A stretch of DNA of 64,000 nt from assembly GCF_900104725.1 (NCBI RefSeq), contig NZ_LT629758.1, positions 9,758,001 through 9,822,000 on the forward strand. The letters run 5' to 3'. The stretch's first letter is position 1. Each line of letters begins with the position of its first letter. Origin of the DNA: Actinoplanes derwentensis. Its GTDB lineage: Bacteria; Actinomycetota; Actinomycetes; Mycobacteriales; Micromonosporaceae. The position numbers and the translations under genes were made by a program. Below are positions 51,003 through 59,635 of this stretch, in pieces. The notes under the pieces were generated by a model. It worked only from the letters and a program-made list of their open reading frames with translations. It had not been told where the DNA came from and searched no databases.

Positions 51003-51174
51003 CGCGCTGGCGGGACTCGGTGAAATTCCGAACCGGCGGTGATCCGACGCGAAAGCGACGGTAAGCCCGCGACCCGATCGCCCCACCAAGGGCGAGCGGT
51101 GGACCTGGTGAGACTCCAGGGCCGACGGTTGATCAGCACATGCTGGTCTGACAGTCCGGATGGGAGACAGCGCG
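51003..51174 (+). ncRNA. FMN riboswitch (RFN element)
   Basis: The conserved blocks are in order: GGTGAAATTCCGAACCGGCGGT, split by bases 51020-51041; AGCCCGCGACC; GGTGAGACTCC; GGGCCGACGGT; GACAGTCCGGATGGGAGA. The closing P1 stem is CGCGCTG (51003-51009) with CAGCGCG (51168-51174). It controls ribD-ribE-ribB-ribH by FMN binding. Confidence 0.95.
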
Positions 51175-51186
51175 CGGAATCGGACG

Positions 51187-51210
51187 GGTCGTGCCCTCAT
51201 CGGCACGACC
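51187..51210 (+). promoter_or_regulatory. Hairpin downstream of the FMN aptamer (expression platform candidate)
   Basis: GGTCGTGCC-CTCATC-GGCACGACC, a 9-bp perfect stem 12 nt after the aptamer and 95 nt before ribD. It is not followed by T residues, so termination would have to be Rho-dependent or U-tract-independent. Confidence 0.5.
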
Positions 51211-51304
51211 TCGCCGGGGTGCGCGAAGCGTACCCTCAGTGTCCGATTCCTGGCGTTCTCCCACCATCTCTCCGCGCGTGCCGTTACCGCGCGAGAGGAC
51301 TTTG

Positions 51305-52408
51305 ATGGTCACCGAGGACGAGGCGATGCGCCGCGCTGTCGCGCTGGCCGTCCGGGGTCTCGGCACGACCAGCCCCAACCCGGTGGTCGGCTGCATCCTG
51401 CTCGACCCCGCCGGTGAGGTGGCCGGGGAGGGTTTCCACGCCTACGCCGGCGGCCCGCATGCCGAGATCGTGGCCCTGGCCCAGGCCGGCGAGCGCGCCC
51501 GCGGCGGGACCTGCATGGTCTCCCTGGAACCCTGCAACCACACTGGCCGGACCGGCCCGTGCTCCCAGGCCCTGATCAACGCCGGTGTCCGCCGGGTCGT
51601 CATCGCCGTCGACGACCCGACCCCGGTGGCCTCCGGCGGTGCCGCCACGCTGCGGGCGGCCGGCGTCGAGGTGATCACCGGGGTCCGGCGGGCCGACGCC
51701 GAGCTGGGCAACGTGGCCTGGCTGACCGCGGTGCGCCGGGGCCGGCCCTACGTGACGTGGAAGTTCGCGGCCACCCTCGACGGGCGGTCGGCCGCCGCCG
51801 ACGGCACCAGCCAGTGGATCTCCTCGGCCGAGTCCCGGGCCGACGTGCACGTGCTGCGCAGCACCGTCGACGCGATCGTCGCCGGAGTCGGCACCGTGGT
51901 CGCCGACGACCCGCAACTCACCGTCCGTGACCTGCGGGACGGGACACTCGCCATCAAACAGCCGATGCGGGTGGTGGTGGACTCGTCCGGGCGGACCCCC
52001 GCGGACGCCCGGGTCCGGGACGCCGCCGCACCCACCTGGATCGTCACCACCGCCGAGTCCGGCGCCGGGCCGGACGGCCGCGTCGACCTGTCCGCCCTGC
52101 TCACCGAGCTGTTCGCCCGCGGCGTCCGCAACGTCCTGCTGGAGGGCGGGCCGACGCTGGCCGGCGCCTTCCTGGCCGCCGGGCTGATCGACCGGGTGAT
52201 CGGTTACGTCGCGCCGAAACTGCTCGGTGCCGGCCGGACCGCCCTGCTCGACGCCGGGATCGGCACCATCACCGACGCGGTCGACCTGAACTTCCTGGAA
52301 ATCGCGCAGATCGGCGGCGACCTGCGTTTCACGGCGACCCTGCGCCCGAAAGAGAGCCATCCGACCGCCCCGCCCGCCACCCTCAAAAAGGAAGAACGGA
52401 CTTTCTAG
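51305..52408 (+). CDS. ribD: Bifunctional pyrimidine deaminase/reductase RibD
   Basis: 367 aa. The N-terminal deaminase domain has zinc motif HAE (His52, Glu54 in GGPHAEIVALAQAG) and LEPCNHTGRTGPC; the C-terminal reductase has VTWKFAATLDGRSAAADGTSQWISS and LLEGGPTLAGAFLAAGLIDR. Converts the GTP cyclohydrolase II product in two steps. ATG 51305 (MVTEDEAMRRAVALAVRGLG) follows GAGAGGA; the frame is open upstream through the riboswitch but that part is untranslated RNA. Confidence 0.95.
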   Translation: MVTEDEAMRRAVALAVRGLGTTSPNPVVGCILLDPAGEVAGEGFHAYAGGPHAEIVALAQAGERARGGTCMVSLEPCNHTGRTGPCSQALINAGVRRVVIAVDDPTPVASGGAATLRAAGVEVITGVRRADAELGNVAWLTAVRRGRPYVTWKFAATLDGRSAAADGTSQWISSAESRADVHVLRSTVDAIVAGVGTVVADDPQLTVRDLRDGTLAIKQPMRVVVDSSGRTPADARVRDAAAPTWIVTTAESGAGPDGRVDLSALLTELFARGVRNVLLEGGPTLAGAFLAAGLIDRVIGYVAPKLLGAGRTALLDAGIGTITDAVDLNFLEIAQIGGDLRFTATLRPKESHPTAPPATLKKEERTF

Positions 52409-53008
52409 ATGTTCACCGGAATCATTGAAGAACTGGGCGAGATCATCCGCCTGACCGAGGGAGCCGAGGACTCCGCGGTGATCGCCGTCCGCGGCCCGGT
52501 CGTCACCTCGGACGCGCGGCACGGCGACTCGATCTCGGTGAACGGCGTCTGTCTCACCGTGATCGACAACGAGAGCGGGGTGTTCACCGCCGACGTGATG
52601 GGCGAGACGCTGCGGCGCAGCTCGCTCGGCGCGCTGCGGACCGGCAGCAACGTCAACCTGGAGCGGGCCGCCGCCCTCGGCAGCCGCCTCGGCGGCCATC
52701 TGGTGCAGGGCCACGTGGACGGCGTCGCGCGGATCATCGCCCGTGAGCCGGCCGACCAGTGGGAGGTGGTGCGCTTCTCGCTCCCGCCTGAGCTGGCGAG
52801 ATACGTGGTGGAGAAAGGGTCGATCACCGTCGACGGGGTGTCACTGACCGTCATGACGGTCGACGAGGACAGCTTCGCGGTCGGGATGATCCCGGCCACC
52901 TCGAAGCTGACCGTGCTGGGCAGCAAGGCCATCGGCGATCCGGTCAACCTCGAGGTCGACGTGATCGCCAAGTACGTCGAGAAGATGCTGGGGAGCCGCA
53001 ATGTCTGA
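52409..53008 (+). CDS. ribE: Riboflavin synthase alpha chain
   Basis: 199 aa. Two lumazine-binding barrels repeated internally: [12 protein letters not shown] with NGVCLTV, and [13 protein letters not shown] with VDGVSLTV. It dismutates two 6,7-dimethyl-8-ribityllumazine molecules into riboflavin. ATG 52409 directly abuts the ribD stop; 8-nt overlap with ribB. The symbol ribE follows actinobacterial usage (ribC in E. coli). Confidence 0.96.
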   Translation: MFTGIIEELGEIIRLTEGAEDSAVIAVRGPVVTSDARHGDSISVNGVCLTVIDNESGVFTADVMGETLRRSSLGALRTGSNVNLERAAALGSRLGGHLVQGHVDGVARIIAREPADQWEVVRFSLPPELARYVVEKGSITVDGVSLTVMTVDEDSFAVGMIPATSKLTVLGSKAIGDPVNLEVDVIAKYVEKMLGSRNV

Positions 53009-53684
53009 GAGCATCGAACGCGCGATCAAGGACATCGCGGCCGGTAAGCCGGTGATCGTGGTGGACGACGAGGACCGGGAGAACGAGGGCGACCTGATCT
53101 TCGCGGCCGAGCACGCCACACCGGAGCTGGTCGCGTTCATGGTCCGCTACACGTCCGGTTACGTCTGCGTGGCCATTCCGGAGACCGAGGCGGACCGGCT
53201 CGACCTCCCGCCGATGGTGAAGACCAACCAGGACAACCTCAAGACGGCGTACGCGGTGACCGTCGACGCCCGGCACGGCATCACCACCGGCATCTCGGCC
53301 GCCGACCGCGCCCACACCATCCGCCTGCTGGCGGCGGCCGACAGCGGCCCGGACAGCTTCAACCGCCCGGGTCACGTCGTTCCGCTGCGGGCCAGGCCGG
53401 GTGGTGTGCTGCGCCGCCCCGGTCACACCGAGGCCGCGGTCGACCTGGCGGCACTCGCCGGCTGCCGCCCCGCCGGGGTGCTCTGCGAGATGGTCAACGA
53501 CGACGGCACCATGCAGCGCCGCCCGGACCTGGAGACGTTCGCCGCCGAGCACGACCTGCCCCTGATCACCATCGCCGACCTGGTGGCCCACCTGGGGCAG
53601 ACCGCCGGGACGGTCGTGCGGTTCCCGGACAACGTGCGTTACCTGCACGACAAGCGTGGCCACCTCTTCGCCGAGTTGGCCTGA
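53001..53684 (+). CDS. ribB: 3,4-dihydroxy-2-butanone-4-phosphate synthase (stand-alone)
   Basis: 227 aa. Converts ribulose 5-phosphate to the four-carbon precursor of riboflavin. Acidic metal site [13 protein letters not shown], then [46 protein letters not shown] and [11 protein letters not shown]. Actinobacteria often carry a RibBA fusion; this protein ends after about 25 non-conserved residues beyond the RibB fold ([19 protein letters not shown]) with no GTP cyclohydrolase II domain. RibA activity must then be encoded elsewhere. Confidence 0.94.
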   Translation: MSESIERAIKDIAAGKPVIVVDDEDRENEGDLIFAAEHATPELVAFMVRYTSGYVCVAIPETEADRLDLPPMVKTNQDNLKTAYAVTVDARHGITTGISAADRAHTIRLLAAADSGPDSFNRPGHVVPLRARPGGVLRRPGHTEAAVDLAALAGCRPAGVLCEMVNDDGTMQRRPDLETFAAEHDLPLITIADLVAHLGQTAGTVVRFPDNVRYLHDKRGHLFAELA

Positions 53685-53729
53685 CCAGTCCCCGAGCAGG
53701 GTGAATGATGACTAACGAGGGGGACTTCC

Positions 53730-54206
53730 ATGGCCGGTTTCGGTGATCCACATCTGCAGACCGTCGACGCGGCCGGGCTACGGCTCGGCATCGTCGGCTC
53801 CCGCTGGCACAACGACCTGGTCGACCACATGATCAGCCGGGCCGAGGCGGCCGCCGAGGCGTGCGGGGTGACGGACGTCGTGGTGATGCGGGTGGCCGGT
53901 TCGGTCGAGCTGCCGGTGGTCGCACAGGCCTTGGCCCGCAAACTCGACGCGGTGGTCGCCCTGGGCGTCGTGATCAAGGGCGAGACCCAGCATTTCGAGT
54001 ACGTCTGCGACTCCGTGACCGCGGGCCTGACCCGGGTGGCGCTCGACGAGAGCACCCCGGTCGGGCACGGCGTGCTCACCGTGCAGAGCCTCGGCCAGGC
54101 CCGCGACCGGGCCGGTCTGGAGGACTCGATCGAGGACAAGGGCTGGCAGAGCACCGTCGCCGTCCTGGACGCCGCGCTGGCCATCCGTGAGGTGGTCAAG
54201 CAATAG
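53730..54206 (+). CDS. ribH: 6,7-dimethyl-8-ribityllumazine synthase
   Basis: 158 aa. Condenses the RibD-derived pyrimidine with the RibB product; forms 60-mer or pentameric shells. RLGIVGSRWHNDLVDHMI, VVMRVAGSVELPVVAQALA and the catalytic GVVIKGETQHFEYVCDSV are conserved, with LALDESTPVGHGVLT-like VALDESTPVGHGVLT following. ATG 53730, 45 nt after ribB. Last rib gene; a large palindrome follows. Confidence 0.97.
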   Translation: MAGFGDPHLQTVDAAGLRLGIVGSRWHNDLVDHMISRAEAAAEACGVTDVVVMRVAGSVELPVVAQALARKLDAVVALGVVIKGETQHFEYVCDSVTAGLTRVALDESTPVGHGVLTVQSLGQARDRAGLEDSIEDKGWQSTVAVLDAALAIREVVKQ

Positions 54207-54237
54207 CTTGACTTCACCCGCACGACACCTCGAGTTC

Positions 54238-54290
54238 CCGGAATAGGCGCTCGGCACGGGGAAGCTTCCCCGGTCCGCCGCCTATTCCGG
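54238..54290 (+). promoter_or_regulatory. 53-bp nested palindrome between ribH and the glycosyltransferase gene
   Basis: Outer arms CCGGAATAGGCG (54238-54249) and CGCCTATTCCGG (54279-54290) are perfect and share a centre with an inner 14-bp palindrome GGGGAAGCTTCCCC (54258-54271). The right arm ends in GG of GGAG (54289-54292), the Shine-Dalgarno of the next gene. No T run follows. It may be a terminator for ribH, a translational switch, or an operator. Confidence 0.65.
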
Positions 54291-54300
54291 AGATGAGCAG

Positions 54301-56529
54301 TTGATTCCCCGTCTCAGCATCGTCGTGCCGTTCTACGACGTGGAGCGTTACCTCGCGGCCTGCCTCGACTCCCTGGCCCGGCAGACGTTCCGGGACTTCG
54401 AAGTGGTGCTGGTCGACGACGGTTCGCGGGACGGCAGCGCGGCGATCGCCCGCGATTTCTGCGCGCGGGACCCGCGGTTCCGGCTGGTCACCCAGGAGAA
54501 CCAGGGCCTCGGCCCGGCCCGCAACACCGGGGTCACCCACGCGCGGGGCGAATACCTGACGTTCGTGGACAGCGACGACCTGGTGCCCCGGCACGCGTAC
54601 GAGCTGCTGGTCGGTTCTCTCGACCGGACCTCGTCGTCGATCGCCGGCGGCAACGCGCGGAGATTCAACAACACGTCGGGCGTACGCCAGTCGTACGTGC
54701 ACCGGATCGCCTACGCCACCGACCGTCCCGCCACCCACGTGCTGGAGTTTCCCGAGCTGGCCGTCGACCGGATGGTCTGGAACAAGGTCTACCGACGTCG
54801 CTTCTGGGACCAGTTCGACTTCAAGTTCCCCGCGATCCGGTACGAGGACTACCCGGTCACGTTGAAGGCCCACATCGACGCGGTGACCGTGGACTGCCTG
54901 GCCGCACCGGTCTACTACTGGCGCGAGCGTGAGTCCGGCGAATCGATCACCCAGTTGAAGTTCCAGATCGGCAACCTGGAGGACCGGGTGGTCTCGGCGG
55001 AACGGGTTCTCGACATCGTCGACCGCAAAGCCCCCGGCCTGCGCCCCGGAGTGCACGGCCACCTCGCCCAGATCGATCTCACCACCGTGGTCCAGGCGTT
55101 CGGCGCGGCCCCCGACCACGAGGCCCCGGCCCTGCTGGAACTGGGCCGGCGACTGACCCGGCGACTGCTGCCCGAGGTGTTCGAGAAGGCGTCGTCGTTC
55201 CAGCGGATGGAGTACTACGGGCTGCAGTCCGGCGATGTGGAGCTGCTGCAGCGGCTGGCCCGGTTCCGGGCCGACGGCGGGCTGGCGGCCGGGCCGCGCG
55301 CGCGACGGCACCCGGTGCTGCCGTGGCGGTTCCGCGGGCACTATCCGGGCCTGCCGGAGACCGCCGGAGTGCCGTCCGAGGTCTACCGGCTGTCCCGCGC
55401 CGATCTCGACCTGCGCGCCGCCGTCACCGAACTGACCTGGGACGACGACGCGCTGATCGTCCGCGGCACGGCGGAGATCCACCACCTGCGGGCGACCGCC
55501 GACGCGACGTTGCGGATCTCGCTGCTCGCCGGGACTCGGGAGACACCCCTGGAGAGCGAACGGTTCGACGTGCCGGACGCGCGTGGCGAACAGCGCCCGG
55601 CCGGGTTCACCGCCCGGGTGCCGCGGGAACTACTCGCGTCGGTCGCCGCGAACCGGGGAGCGGTGCAACTGCTGGCCACCGTGCGCAGCGGCCGGGTGCG
55701 CCGCCGCAAACTGATCAACTCGCAGGTGCAGTACCCGGCCGGCGCCCGGATCGCCGACGACTGGTTCCAGCCGGTCCGGGCCAACGACGGCCGGCTGCTG
55801 CTGCGCCGGATGAACGGCGACCCGGAGCTGACCGGTGCGGTCGCCGACGGGGACACGCTGGTGCTGACCGGCCGGCTGCCCGGCGCGGTGGACGACCCGG
55901 TGCTGCGGCTGACCCGGGCGGCCCGGGAGATCCGGGTGCCGCTGGACCTCGGCCCCGGCGGTGTCTTCACCGCCCGTGTCCCGGCCGGTGCGGTGGTCGA
56001 CGCGGCCAGCCCCGACGATCCCTTCCTCGGTCGTACGGTGCTGATCCCCAAGATCGGCGGCAAGCTGATCCTGATCACCGGTCTGGACCGGGCGGTGAGT
56101 GTGCCGCACGGCGACCGGATGCTCAGCGTCTCCCGCTCACCCGGGCAGTACCTGAACCTGATCGAGGCGCCCGCCCGGGCCTCCGTCTCGGACCTCGGCA
56201 TCGACGGCGACCTGGTCACCGTCAGCGGGCCGTGCCGGCCGGGCGTCGACCACCGGGGCATCGTGTGGCGGCGTTTCCTGCCGAACTCCGACGACGCCGT
56301 GGACACCGTCTGCCGGATCACCGACGACGGGGTGACCTGGTCGGCGGAGGTGGACCTGGCGGCACTCGGTGCGGCGGACGAGACCGACTGGACACTGTTC
56401 GCCCGTGCGGACGGCGAGCTGCCGTACGCCGTCCAGGTCGAGACGTTCGCGCTCACCGGGCTGCCCCGCCGCCTCGGCCGCCACCGCCTCTACGCGCGGG
56501 CCGGCACCCTGCACCTGGAGACGAGCTGA
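54301..56529 (+). CDS. Family 2 glycosyltransferase with long C-terminal beta-rich region
   Basis: 742 aa. The N-terminal GT-A domain begins LSIVVPFYDVERYLAACLDSL with LVDDGSRDGS and the metal-binding DxD at Asp90-Ser-Asp92 (TFVDSDDLV), then EDYPV. Residues about 360-740 are a repeat-like beta-rich region (ATADATLRISLLAGTRETPL; DDPVLRLTRAAREIRVPLDL) similar in style to extensions on teichoic-acid polymerases. Probably transfers sugars onto a surface glycan at the membrane. TTG 54301 is the only start compatible with GGAG at 54289-54292. First of three tightly spaced genes. Confidence 0.86.
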   Translation: MIPRLSIVVPFYDVERYLAACLDSLARQTFRDFEVVLVDDGSRDGSAAIARDFCARDPRFRLVTQENQGLGPARNTGVTHARGEYLTFVDSDDLVPRHAYELLVGSLDRTSSSIAGGNARRFNNTSGVRQSYVHRIAYATDRPATHVLEFPELAVDRMVWNKVYRRRFWDQFDFKFPAIRYEDYPVTLKAHIDAVTVDCLAAPVYYWRERESGESITQLKFQIGNLEDRVVSAERVLDIVDRKAPGLRPGVHGHLAQIDLTTVVQAFGAAPDHEAPALLELGRRLTRRLLPEVFEKASSFQRMEYYGLQSGDVELLQRLARFRADGGLAAGPRARRHPVLPWRFRGHYPGLPETAGVPSEVYRLSRADLDLRAAVTELTWDDDALIVRGTAEIHHLRATADATLRISLLAGTRETPLESERFDVPDARGEQRPAGFTARVPRELLASVAANRGAVQLLATVRSGRVRRRKLINSQVQYPAGARIADDWFQPVRANDGRLLLRRMNGDPELTGAVADGDTLVLTGRLPGAVDDPVLRLTRAAREIRVPLDLGPGGVFTARVPAGAVVDAASPDDPFLGRTVLIPKIGGKLILITGLDRAVSVPHGDRMLSVSRSPGQYLNLIEAPARASVSDLGIDGDLVTVSGPCRPGVDHRGIVWRRFLPNSDDAVDTVCRITDDGVTWSAEVDLAALGAADETDWTLFARADGELPYAVQVETFALTGLPRRLGRHRLYARAGTLHLETS

Positions 56530-56534
56530 TCGGC

Positions 56535-57377
56535 ATGCATCATCACAACCACTACTACGGGCAGACGCACATCCTGGCGCGCTGGTGCGGCCTGGACGAC
56601 GAGCACCCGCCCCGGATCCGCGGCTACCTGCAGCACGGGTGGAACGTCGGCTGCGGCTGGAACCCGGTGCACGAGTTCTTCGACGGTGCCTGGCGGTACA
56701 CCTGGAGCGACCCGCCACGCCGGCGCGGCCACTCGCTCGGGCGCCGGGACTACCACGTGGTCGGCGCGCCCTTCCTCTACCTCGCCGAACTGGAACCCAC
56801 CCTCGGTGCGGTGCCCGAGCCGGAACGCCGAGGCACGCTCTGGTTCCTCTTCCACGGCTGGGAGGGCGGCGGCAAGGGCGGCAAGATCGAGGGTGACCAC
56901 GCCCGGCTGATCTCCGAGATCAAGGAGACCGAGACCGAGCCGGTCACGATCAGCCTCTACTACACCGAGTTCGAGCGGCCCGAGGTCCGGCGAGCCTACG
57001 AAGAGGCCGGTTTCGAGGTGATCTGTTTCGGCAAGCGGGGCTGGAACTACGAGGGCACCGACCGGCGCTTCCTGTACAAGCAGCTGGAGGCGTTCCGCGG
57101 CTTCAAACGGGTCGCCGCCAACCGGCTCAGCACCGCGATCTTCTTCGGTGTCGCGGCCGGGTGCGAACCCGCCGTCTACGGCGACCCGATGGAACTGGAA
57201 GGCGACAACCCGCTCTTCGGCGGGCAGGCCCGGATCGCCCGGCTCTGGCCGGAGATGCTGGGCAAACAGATCGACCTCGCCACGGCCCGCGCCACCACCG
57301 ACGCCGAACTGGGCCGCCACCACCTGATGCCGCCGGCCGAGATGCGCATGCTCTTCGATTGGAACCCTCGTGACTGA
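56535..57377 (+). CDS. Putative GT-B-like surface glycan synthesis protein
   Basis: 280 aa. IRGYLQHGWNVGCGWNP, LWFLFHGWEGGGKGG and NRLSTAIFFGVAAGCEPAVYGDPM resemble the nucleotide-binding half of GT-B transferases of the CDP-glycerol phosphotransferase (TagF)/polysialyltransferase kind and proteins found in actinobacterial glycan clusters. The N-terminus is histidine-rich (MHHHNHYYG). No signal peptide or helix. ATG 56535, 5 nt after the preceding stop; overlaps the next gene by 8 nt. The exact reaction is unknown. Confidence 0.6.
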   Translation: MHHHNHYYGQTHILARWCGLDDEHPPRIRGYLQHGWNVGCGWNPVHEFFDGAWRYTWSDPPRRRGHSLGRRDYHVVGAPFLYLAELEPTLGAVPEPERRGTLWFLFHGWEGGGKGGKIEGDHARLISEIKETETEPVTISLYYTEFERPEVRRAYEEAGFEVICFGKRGWNYEGTDRRFLYKQLEAFRGFKRVAANRLSTAIFFGVAAGCEPAVYGDPMELEGDNPLFGGQARIARLWPEMLGKQIDLATARATTDAELGRHHLMPPAEMRMLFDWNPRD

Positions 57378-58917
57378 CCGCACGCTGCCGCCCGTCGTCC
57401 GCGGCGAGATCCAGCCGTGGACCGACCGGAACCCGGCCGGTGGACCGGCGCTGACCGGTTTCCTCGCCGACCTGCTGCCGGACCGGCCCGGCCGGGTGCT
57501 GGTGGCCGGGCCGCACCACACCGGCGTGCTCGACCTGGTCGCGAGCCGCAGCGACGACGTCACCGTCCTGCTGCGGTCGGTCAGTGACGCCGAGGCGGTA
57601 CGGGGCAACATGTACGCGGTGGTCACCGGCGCCCTGGACGGGCTGGCCGACGAGAAACCCGAGCCGTTCGACGTGGTGATCGCCGCCGACGGGCTGGACC
57701 GGCTGCTCGGCCCGGACTCGGCGGCCCTGGACTGGCCGGAACGGGCGGCGCTGCTGCGCGGACTGGCCGGGCCGGCGGCGCTGGTCGTGATCGGAGTGGA
57801 GAACGGCTTCTCGATCACCGGGCTGCTGGACCGGCGGCCCGCCAAGGACCGCTACGGCGACGACGAGTGGCGGCCACTGCACGACGACCCGCGCCGGCCG
57901 GGGTCGGCAGCACAGGTGAACGACCTGCTCGGCGGGGTGCAGCGGCGTTACGCCCGCTTCGGGGAGCACACGCTGCTGGAATCGGGGGCTCTCACCCGTA
58001 CCCAAGCAGGGTTTCCGGCGATGCGCCTCGCGGTCGCCGCGCTGGAGGCCTCGGACACGCCGCTCCTCGCGTCCGTCGGCGACGCCGCCGAGGCCGCGGC
58101 CCGGTCCGGGATGCTCGACGCCGTCGCGCCGGGCTGGCTGGTGGTGCTCGGTTCCGGCGGCGCCACGCACACCGTCTACACCCCGGCCGGGGCTGCGGAT
58201 CTCGCGGCGGACGGCTGGCATGTCGGTGACCGGGTGGTGCCGGACGTCGAGGACGCTGAGACGGTGCTGCTGCGGTTGGCTGCCGCTGAGGACGTGCCGG
58301 GATTCCGGGCATATGCCGCGAATCTCGATGCGGTCCGGTTCGACGGCGACCCATTCCAGGCCTCAGCTACGGCTAGCCGTAGCTCAGATGCCTTTGAACG
58401 ATCGGCGAACCTCGCCGCCGCGTGGTTCCGCTTCCGGCACCGACTGATCGGCGGCCACCACCGGCACCCGTGGCCCCCGTGGATGACCGACGGCGACGAC
58501 CTGGTGAAGATGTGGCTGGCGATGTCCGGCACCGAGCCCACCGACGAGATCCTGACCCGCGGGCGAGAGATCGCCGGGACGGTGCCGGACGGGCGGCCCG
58601 CCCTCGCCGGGACGGTGCCGGACGTTTCGGACGTGCCCGACCTGCGGACCGCCCTCGCCGACGCCGACCAGGCCCGCGCCACGATCAAGGAGCAGGCCGG
58701 TCACATCTTCGGCCTGGAACGGACCATGCGCTTCCGGGACCAGCAGTTGCGCACCCGGGAGCAGCAGCTCCGCAACCTGCGCGACGAGTTGCGGCGACTC
58801 AAGAGCGGCCGGTCGGCCAAGGTCGCCGCCACGATCAGCCGGGTGGCCCGGTTGCGTGATCCCAAACACCTGGCCGGCGCGGTCAAGAAGCGGGCTAAAG
58901 CCTTCCTGCTTCGATGA
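57370..58917 (+). CDS. SAM-methyltransferase-like protein with C-terminal coiled coil
   Basis: 515 aa. Residues about 30-200 look like a Rossmann methyltransferase (RVLVAGPHHTGVLDLVAS, DVVIAADGLDRLLG) with a weak glycine motif (GPHH). A middle domain of unknown type follows. Residues about 430-490 form a coiled coil (DQQLRTREQQLRNLRDELRRL), then a basic tail (VKKRAKAFLLR). Third gene of the glycan cassette; GTG 57370 lies inside the previous gene's end. It might methylate or cap a sugar chain, by analogy with coiled-coil length regulators such as WbdD; this is inference. Its 3' end overlaps the convergent ABC gene by 23 nt. Confidence 0.6.
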   Translation: MTDRTLPPVVRGEIQPWTDRNPAGGPALTGFLADLLPDRPGRVLVAGPHHTGVLDLVASRSDDVTVLLRSVSDAEAVRGNMYAVVTGALDGLADEKPEPFDVVIAADGLDRLLGPDSAALDWPERAALLRGLAGPAALVVIGVENGFSITGLLDRRPAKDRYGDDEWRPLHDDPRRPGSAAQVNDLLGGVQRRYARFGEHTLLESGALTRTQAGFPAMRLAVAALEASDTPLLASVGDAAEAAARSGMLDAVAPGWLVVLGSGGATHTVYTPAGAADLAADGWHVGDRVVPDVEDAETVLLRLAAAEDVPGFRAYAANLDAVRFDGDPFQASATASRSSDAFERSANLAAAWFRFRHRLIGGHHRHPWPPWMTDGDDLVKMWLAMSGTEPTDEILTRGREIAGTVPDGRPALAGTVPDVSDVPDLRTALADADQARATIKEQAGHIFGLERTMRFRDQQLRTREQQLRNLRDELRRLKSGRSAKVAATISRVARLRDPKHLAGAVKKRAKAFLLR

Positions 58918-59635
58918 TGCGGGCCAGGAACTGCCTGGTCCGGGCTTCGACGGGGTCGCCGAGCACCTGCTCGGGCGGCCCCTGTTCGAGGACCTTGCCG
59001 CCGTCCAGGAACGCCACCCGGTCGGCCACCTGTTTGGCGAAACCCATCTCGTGGGTGGCCAGCACCATGGTCATGCCCTCGCCCTTGAGGTCACGGATCA
59101 TGGTGAGCACCTCGCCGACCAGCTCCGGGTCGAGCGCCGAGGTGACCTCGTCGAGCAGCAGCAGGCGCGGGTTGTTGACCAGGGCCCGGACGATGGCGAC
59201 CCGCTGTTGCTGGCCGCCGGAGAGCCGGTCCGGATAGGCGCCCGACTTGTCCGCCAACCCGACCCGGTCCAGCCACTGCATCGCCTGCTCACGGGCTTCT
59301 TTCAACGGCTTTTTGTGTACGCGTACCGGAGCCAGGGTGATGTTGTCCAGCACTGTCATGTGCGGGAACAGGTTGTAGCTCTGGAACACCAGCCCGATCC
59401 GCTGGCGCACCTCGTCCGGATCGGCCTTCGGGTCGGTGATCTCGTCGCCGTCCAGGTGGATCGTGCCGTCGTCGATGTCGGTGAGCAGGTTGACGCAGCG
59501 CAGCAGGGTCGACTTGCCCGAGCCGGAGGCGCCGATCAGGGCCACCACCTCGTGCTCGCCGACGTCCAGGCTGAGCCCGTCGAGGATGACGTTCTCGCCG
59601 AAGACCTTGCGGACCTCGTGACAGGAGAGCAGCAC
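58895..59635 (-). CDS. Amino-acid ABC transporter ATP-binding protein
   Basis: 246 aa, GlnQ/HisP type. Walker A GASGSGKST, Q-loop VFQSYNLFPHMTV, signature LSGGQQQR, Walker B LLLLDEVTSALDPELV and switch His in LATHEMGFAKQVADRV are intact. Drives import by the permease and binding protein encoded just upstream on the same strand. GTG 59635 shares a base with the permease stop (TAGTG). The 3' end overlaps the methyltransferase-like gene tail to tail. Confidence 0.95.
   Translation of the reverse strand: MLLSCHEVRKVFGENVILDGLSLDVGEHEVVALIGASGSGKSTLLRCVNLLTDIDDGTIHLDGDEITDPKADPDEVRQRIGLVFQSYNLFPHMTVLDNITLAPVRVHKKPLKEAREQAMQWLDRVGLADKSGAYPDRLSGGQQQRVAIVRALVNNPRLLLLDEVTSALDPELVGEVLTMIRDLKGEGMTMVLATHEMGFAKQVADRVAFLDGGKVLEQGPPEQVLGDPVEARTRQFLARIIEAGRL

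Noticed and set aside
53600..53690. Frameshifted GTP cyclohydrolase II domain after RibB
   Set aside because: None of the frames downstream of ribB contains the GTPCH II zinc-cysteine motif, and ribH starts 45 nt later, so there is no hidden RibA fragment.
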